A DNA stretch of 19,964 bases from JBBRLA01 sp038231615 (GTDB lineage: Bacteria; Myxococcota_A; Polyangia; Palsa-1104; JAEUJZ01), in the NCBI GenBank assembly GCA_038231615.1, contig JBBRLA010000071.1:1-19964 (forward strand), written 5' to 3'. The translations under genes and the position numbers were made by a program. Below, in pieces: positions 15,566-19,964 of this stretch (the first letter of the stretch is position 1; each line of letters begins with the position of its first letter). A model generated the notes under the pieces. That model saw only the letters and a list, made by a program, of their open reading frames with translations, was not told the origin of the DNA and made no database searches.

Positions 15566-16284
15566 TGCACAAGAAGTTGCTCGTGTCGTTGCTCTTTCTG
15601 ACGTCGTGCTACCACCCGAGCCTGCCGTCCGGGTCCTTCCGCTGCGGCGCGGACTCGTCCTGTCCCGATGGCCTGACGTGCGCCGCGGACGGCCTGTGCC
15701 GCACGCCGGGTGACCCCGCCGATTCGCCCGACATGGAAGCTTCCCGTGTCGATCTGTCCCTGCCCCCAGGGACCGATTTGATGTCGTCAGGCGACCTGTC
15801 GGGATCGGACCTGAAGCCGCCCGCCGACCTGAGCGCCCCCCCAGACATGACGCCGGTCGGCCCTTGCAAGGGCGGCGCGGCGATGCTGGACACGGGGCTC
15901 TATGCCTGTTCGGGTACCTTCGCCGCGGGACAGGCGGCGACGCTGTGCAATCCCGGCTATCACCTGTGTACCGGATGGTCTTCCGCGAAGAACCCGATGG
16001 ACGCGTGCAAGGCCGACTTCTTCGTCACCGGGGCCACCTTGAGCCTCAACATCAACCCGGGTAACGGCAACATCATGAATGAGTATTGCGACGCCACCAC
16101 GGGCAGCACCCAGGCGCTGCTCGGCTGCGGTAACTATCCTACCCCCCGGCTCCCGGCCGCCTGTCATAACCTGAAGGTCCAGCTCCCCTGCAACAACACG
16201 GTGACCGGATGGAGCTGCACCAACGGCATCTCCGATGCGGCCAACAGCAATCCGACCGGCGGCGCGCTCTGCTGCGCTGACTGA
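15565..16284 (+). CDS. Cysteine-rich lipoprotein, hypothetical
   Basis: 239 aa from ATG 15565, coupled to the upstream TPR gene. The signal sequence ends in lipobox LTSC (Cys15). Next comes a CGADSSCPDGLTCAADGLC cysteine motif (27-45), widely seen at the start of Myxococcota lipoproteins. An Asp/Pro/Ser-rich linker (about 48-95) contains repeated DLS and DL.PP units. The C-terminal domain (about 98-239) has about ten cysteines, with LYACSG and GYHLCTGWS, and ends CCAD. It is probably an extracytoplasmic disulfide-rich domain. I do not recognise a named family or function. The following 174-base gap to 16459 contains no gene and no convincing terminator. Confidence 0.8.
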   Translation: MHKKLLVSLLFLTSCYHPSLPSGSFRCGADSSCPDGLTCAADGLCRTPGDPADSPDMEASRVDLSLPPGTDLMSSGDLSGSDLKPPADLSAPPDMTPVGPCKGGAAMLDTGLYACSGTFAAGQAATLCNPGYHLCTGWSSAKNPMDACKADFFVTGATLSLNINPGNGNIMNEYCDATTGSTQALLGCGNYPTPRLPAACHNLKVQLPCNNTVTGWSCTNGISDAANSNPTGGALCCAD

Positions 16285-16458
16285 TCTTCCGCACCCGCGC
16301 AACAAGCCGGGCCTTCCTGTACCAAACCGTACACCTCCTGCCCCTTGCGGTACTTCCCCAACTCCTCGAATCTCCGATCGCAGATCGCTCTTTCGACGGG
16401 AGAGCCCTCGCCGGATGCACCGGAATTCTCTGGCCCTGGATTTGCACTATCGGCTTGC

Positions 16459-19400
16459 ATGCGAACCAGATTGTCCGGACTGACCCATTCGTTCCCTCTA
16501 CCCCTTGGACTCGCATCCGCGCTGGTGGTGATCCTCCTGTCCGGCTGTCCCAGCCAGATTACATCACCCGACTCGACGCTGGATTCGGTCGCGCCGCAGG
16601 CCATCTGCAATGCCCAGATGGTCACGCCGGTGATTCTGACCGGGACGGGCTTCACCCCGCTGCCGGTGGGGACCCTGACCGGCAACCCGAGCATCCAACT
16701 GCCCAAGGTGACTCTGCAGCTCCAGACGCTCGCAGATGGGACCCCGGGGCCCGGTACGGACATCCCCATCCCCGATGACACGCAGCCGCCGGGGAACCAT
16801 GTGACCTGGAGCGCGCCGGAACAAATGAGCTTCGACGTCTTTCCGGGTGCGGCCTCCCTGTCCCCAGGCGGCGCCGATCTCACTCCGGGCCTCTATGATA
16901 TCTCGGTCGCCAACGCCGACGGCCGCCGCGCGGTGGCGAAGGGCAGCCTGGCGATCGTGCCGCCGCCGACCCTGGCCAGCGCCGTGCCCACCCCGCTCTG
17001 CGATGCGCAGAGCGATGTCCGCTTTACCCTGACCGGCACCGGCTTCATCCAGCTCAACGGAGAGCTCCCCCTGGTGCGCTTCACCGTGCCGGACGCCCAG
17101 ATGCCCGCGCTGGAGCTGCCCGCCACGGCGGTATCGGACTGCGTCACGCCCCCCACGCCGAGCGGCGTGACCCTCATCAGCTGCAAGATCCTCACCGTCA
17201 AGGTGGCCCGCTCGGGGCTCGCCCCGGGCATCTACCGCCTGGGCGTGCAGAACCCCAAGGAGACCGGCTGCACCACCCAGGAGGACGTGCGCGTGAACGT
17301 GGTGCCGCCGCCCTCGCTGGCCTCGGCGACCCCGAGCCCCGTGTGCGATGCCCAGGGAGATGTCAGCTTCACCCTGACTGGTACGGGCTTTCTCCAGTTG
17401 AACGGGGAACTCCCCACCGTCCTGTTCACCTCGCCCGGCGCCGCGATGCCGGCGACGACCCTCCTGGCGGCGACGGCCACCGGCTGCGCCCAGGTCCCCG
17501 ACCCCAACGGCGCGACCCTCTCCTCGTGCACCGGCCTGACGGTCAAGGTGACGATGGGCAGTCTACCCGCGGGCAGCTACCAGGTCTTCGTGAAGAACCC
17601 CAAGGACACCGGCTGCGTGACGCCGGAGGACCACCGGGTGGTGATCGTCCCGCCCCCGACCATCACCAACATGGCCAACTCGCTGGAGGTGTGCACCGCG
17701 CAGGGCGACTCCGTCCTCGTGCTCACCGGGACCAACTTCCTGGTCATCACCGACAACGCGGGCACCAGAGGTCCGCAGGTGACCATCAACGGCCAGCCCT
17801 TCGCCAGCACCGCGGCGGACTGCGGCCCGGTCATGGACGCCCCGACCGCGCAGCTCTGCTCCACCCTGAAGGTCACCATCCCCAAGGGTTCGCTCACCGC
17901 GGGCGCCACCTTCGCCCTCGGGGTGCTGAACCCGGCGCCCGCAGCGTGCAGCATCCAGGCCTCGCTGCCGATCCAGGTCGTGCCCCCGCCGACCCTCAGC
18001 AAGGTGGATCCCACCAAGCTGTGCGCTGGTGGCGGCATGCTGACCCTGACCGGCACCGGCTTCCTCAGCGGCGCCACCGTGCTGCTCAACGGCGTGCCCG
18101 CCGCCAAGGTGGTGGTCTCCGTCGACGGGACCTCCGCGGTGGCGCTCTTCGGCGGCGTGGTCAAGCCCGGCGGCCCCTACGACATCACGATCAAGAACGC
18201 CGATAGCTGCCTGGCCACGCTGAAGGCCCAGATCACCGTCACCCCGGGCCCCTCGATCCTCTTCGTCGATCCGCCGACCTTGCCGAGCAGCATCTCGGCC
18301 CAGGTCACGGTCTACGGCAGCGGCATCACCCCACCGGTGAAGCTGGTCGAGATCACCCCCGCCGGGGGCATGGCCTACACCTCGCTGAAGTTCACCACCG
18401 ACCCCAACCACCCGAACCGGGTGCTCGCGCTCATCCCCGCCGGCCTGGCCGCGGGCAACTACGACATGCGCCTGACCGACAGCGCCGCCGGCACCTGCCC
18501 GGCGTTCCTGCCGGGCGCCCTCAAGGTCTCCGACAAGCCCACGCTGACCGTGTCGACCGTGGTGCCGGGCTTCGGCAGCACCGCGCTGAACACCGCGGTC
18601 CAGCTCACGGGCGCCGGATTCGTCTCGACCCCGCGGGTGTACCTGAACCCCACCGGCAACCCGCCGGGGTCGCAGGCCACCGGCTTGGGCGCGGTCACCT
18701 TCCAGACCAAGACCTCGCTCACCGGCGTCGTGCGTAGCGGGCTGCCCGCAGGCGCCTACGACGTGCTGGTCGTCAACCCCGACGGGAAGTTCGGCATCGC
18801 CACCAAGGCCTACATCGAGACCGCGGCGAACGCGCCGCCCCCGGTGGTCACGAGCATCGCGCCTTCCTCCTTCGTCACCGGCTCGGCGACCCCGGCGACG
18901 ATCTTCGGCAGCGGCTTCCGCAGCCCCACCATCCTTTTGACCTGCCAGGACTCCGCCGGTGCCCCCGTGGCCGGCGCCAGCGCCACGGTCACCGCCTCGA
19001 CCGGCACCAGCATCAGCGTCAGCGTCACAGCGCTGGGCGTGCTGTGCATCGTCCGGGTCACCAACTCCGATGGTACCTACTTCGACTACTCGGCCATCGG
19101 GGTGACCAACGCCTCGTTGAACCTGAACGGGTTCACTTCGGGCACGGTCATGACCACCCCCCGGCGGGGCCTCGGCGCCAGCGCCGGCCGGCCCACCGTG
19201 GTCGCACGCTTCGTCTACGCCATTGGCGGCGACAACGGCAGCGACGCCGCGCCGCTGGCCTCCGTGGAGACCGCGCCCACGGGTCTCGACGGCACCTTGC
19301 GCATCTGGTTCGTGACCTCGCAGAAGTTGCCGGCCGCGCGCAGCTTCATTGGCGTGGCCAACGTCGGCCGCTTCCTGTACGCGGCCGGCGGCTTTGACGG

Positions 19401-19964
19401 CACCAAGGCGGCCAAGGAGGTGTACCGGGCGGAGATCCTGAACCCGCTCGCCGCCCCGCAGGTCTCCGACGTGGATATCATCTACGACGACTACAAGGGA
19501 CTGGGCACCGGCCTCTACGTCTACCGCATCTCCGCGGTGCTGAATGGCACCGACCCGAACAACCCGAACGGCGAGACCCTGAGCGGGGACTTCTTCCCGG
19601 TCCAGCTCCCGACTCTGGCCGCCGGCAAGCTGCAGTTGACGCTGACCTGGACCCAGGTGCAAAACGCCGTGCGCTACAACATCTACCGCACGGTCAAGGC
19701 CGGGGACCCGGCCGGCAGCGAGCTGCTGCTGGCCACGGTGGACGCGGCGGCGATGCCCCTCATCTACGTGGACAAGGGCGACACCGCCCCCATGGGCGCA
19801 GTGCCGCTGCCCCTGGGCTCGACCGGGACCTGGCGCAGCATCGCGCCGCTCGGCATGGCGCGCATCGGCGCCGGCGTGGCCGCGGTGCAGGACCCGGCGG
19901 ACAGCACGAAGTGGTATCTGTACGCAGCGGGCGGTAACAGCGGCACCCCGGCCGCCCCGGCCCC
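16459..19964 (+). CDS. IPT/TIG-repeat and kelch-propeller lipoprotein (copy 2, 3' end beyond window)
   Basis: The reading frame is open from ATG 16459 to the window end: 1,168 codons without a stop. The N-terminus MRTRLSGL, then ALVVILLSGC, is a textbook lipoprotein signal with lipobox LSGC (Cys30). The sequence then aligns with copy 1 throughout: C-x3-ITSPDS, LTGTGFTPLPVGTL, the IPT units, PRVYLNPTGNPP, FDYSAIGVTNAS, the kelch segments FVYAIGG and FLYAAGG, and the fibronectin-III-like insert at about 19446-19790. It has eight IPT units against seven in copy 1, because the second unit is duplicated (16960-17304 and 17305-17649). By comparison with copy 1, about 180 residues are missing off the right edge. 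It is probably an outer-membrane or surface lipoprotein with adhesive or binding function (inference). No strong ribosome binding site precedes the ATG. Confidence 0.88.
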   Translation, partial: MRTRLSGLTHSFPLPLGLASALVVILLSGCPSQITSPDSTLDSVAPQAICNAQMVTPVILTGTGFTPLPVGTLTGNPSIQLPKVTLQLQTLADGTPGPGTDIPIPDDTQPPGNHVTWSAPEQMSFDVFPGAASLSPGGADLTPGLYDISVANADGRRAVAKGSLAIVPPPTLASAVPTPLCDAQSDVRFTLTGTGFIQLNGELPLVRFTVPDAQMPALELPATAVSDCVTPPTPSGVTLISCKILTVKVARSGLAPGIYRLGVQNPKETGCTTQEDVRVNVVPPPSLASATPSPVCDAQGDVSFTLTGTGFLQLNGELPTVLFTSPGAAMPATTLLAATATGCAQVPDPNGATLSSCTGLTVKVTMGSLPAGSYQVFVKNPKDTGCVTPEDHRVVIVPPPTITNMANSLEVCTAQGDSVLVLTGTNFLVITDNAGTRGPQVTINGQPFASTAADCGPVMDAPTAQLCSTLKVTIPKGSLTAGATFALGVLNPAPAACSIQASLPIQVVPPPTLSKVDPTKLCAGGGMLTLTGTGFLSGATVLLNGVPAAKVVVSVDGTSAVALFGGVVKPGGPYDITIKNADSCLATLKAQITVTPGPSILFVDPPTLPSSISAQVTVYGSGITPPVKLVEITPAGGMAYTSLKFTTDPNHPNRVLALIPAGLAAGNYDMRLTDSAAGTCPAFLPGALKVSDKPTLTVSTVVPGFGSTALNTAVQLTGAGFVSTPRVYLNPTGNPPGSQATGLGAVTFQTKTSLTGVVRSGLPAGAYDVLVVNPDGKFGIATKAYIETAANAPPPVVTSIAPSSFVTGSATPATIFGSGFRSPTILLTCQDSAGAPVAGASATVTASTGTSISVSVTALGVLCIVRVTNSDGTYFDYSAIGVTNASLNLNGFTSGTVMTTPRRGLGASAGRPTVVARFVYAIGGDNGSDAAPLASVETAPTGLDGTLRIWFVTSQKLPAARSFIGVANVGRFLYAAGGFDGTKAAKEVYRAEILNPLAAPQVSDVDIIYDDYKGLGTGLYVYRISAVLNGTDPNNPNGETLSGDFFPVQLPTLAAGKLQLTLTWTQVQNAVRYNIYRTVKAGDPAGSELLLATVDAAAMPLIYVDKGDTAPMGAVPLPLGSTGTWRSIAPLGMARIGAGVAAVQDPADSTKWYLYAAGGNSGTPAAPA
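16960..17649 (+). repeat. Tandem pair of 345-bp IPT units in copy 2
   Basis: Two adjacent in-frame units of exactly 345 bases (16960-17304 and 17305-17649) each run from PPP(T/S)LASA through CDAQ, FTLTGTGF and QLNGELP to NPK(E/D)TGC. Copy 1 has a single equivalent unit at about 8149-8490. The second unit is closer to the copy-1 unit, and the first is more diverged. Confidence 0.8.

Overview
This 19,964-base window is very GC-rich and looks like a Myxococcota (myxobacterial or deltaproteobacterial) chromosome. The evidence is Hanks-type Ser/Thr kinases, a STAND-like ATPase with TPRs, an FHA-GGDEF protein, Gly/Asp-rich and Cys-rich lipoproteins, and giant IPT/kelch lipoproteins. This assignment is inference from gene content; no marker gene is present. 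I see no tRNA, rRNA, CRISPR array, transposase or phage gene.

Region 1 (1-7432) is a signalling cluster. On the minus strand, a STAND-like ATPase-TPR-membrane protein (5104-3167), a TPR-like module (3138-2599) and an atypical kinase with a very long Ala/Glu/Arg coiled coil (2528 to beyond base 1) read in series. The kinase has no stop in the window. The ATPase and the TPR-like module appear to be one 831-residue gene split by an exact 10-bp tandem duplication at 3164-3183, whose second copy creates the stop. Divergent to them is a canonical membrane Ser/Thr kinase (5308-6732), preceded by a possible 20-residue hydrophobic leader peptide. A membrane-anchored TPR-like protein (7432-6734) converges on the kinase with one base between the stop codons, and both proteins end in a similar Leu-(Lys/Arg)-Asn-Pro-Phe tail. 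Its module is homologous to the one stranded by the duplication.

Region 2 (7433-16284) is a cell-envelope region. It holds a 1231-aa IPT/kelch lipoprotein (7660-11355), an EXORDIUM/PHI-1-like lipoprotein (11463-12425), and a minus-strand pair made of a Cys-rich lipoprotein (14455-13373) and an FHA protein with a degenerate GGDEF domain (13320-12481). A TPR membrane protein (14666-15565) is coupled by a TGATG overlap to another lipoprotein (15565-16284).

Region 3 (16459-19964) is a second IPT/kelch lipoprotein, a paralogue of the first, which runs off the right edge. It has a canonical lipobox and one extra 345-bp IPT unit. No gene-free gap exceeds about 230 bases, but several gaps hold inverted repeats. 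The main lead is the duplication that severs the ATPase from its probable extracytoplasmic domain.
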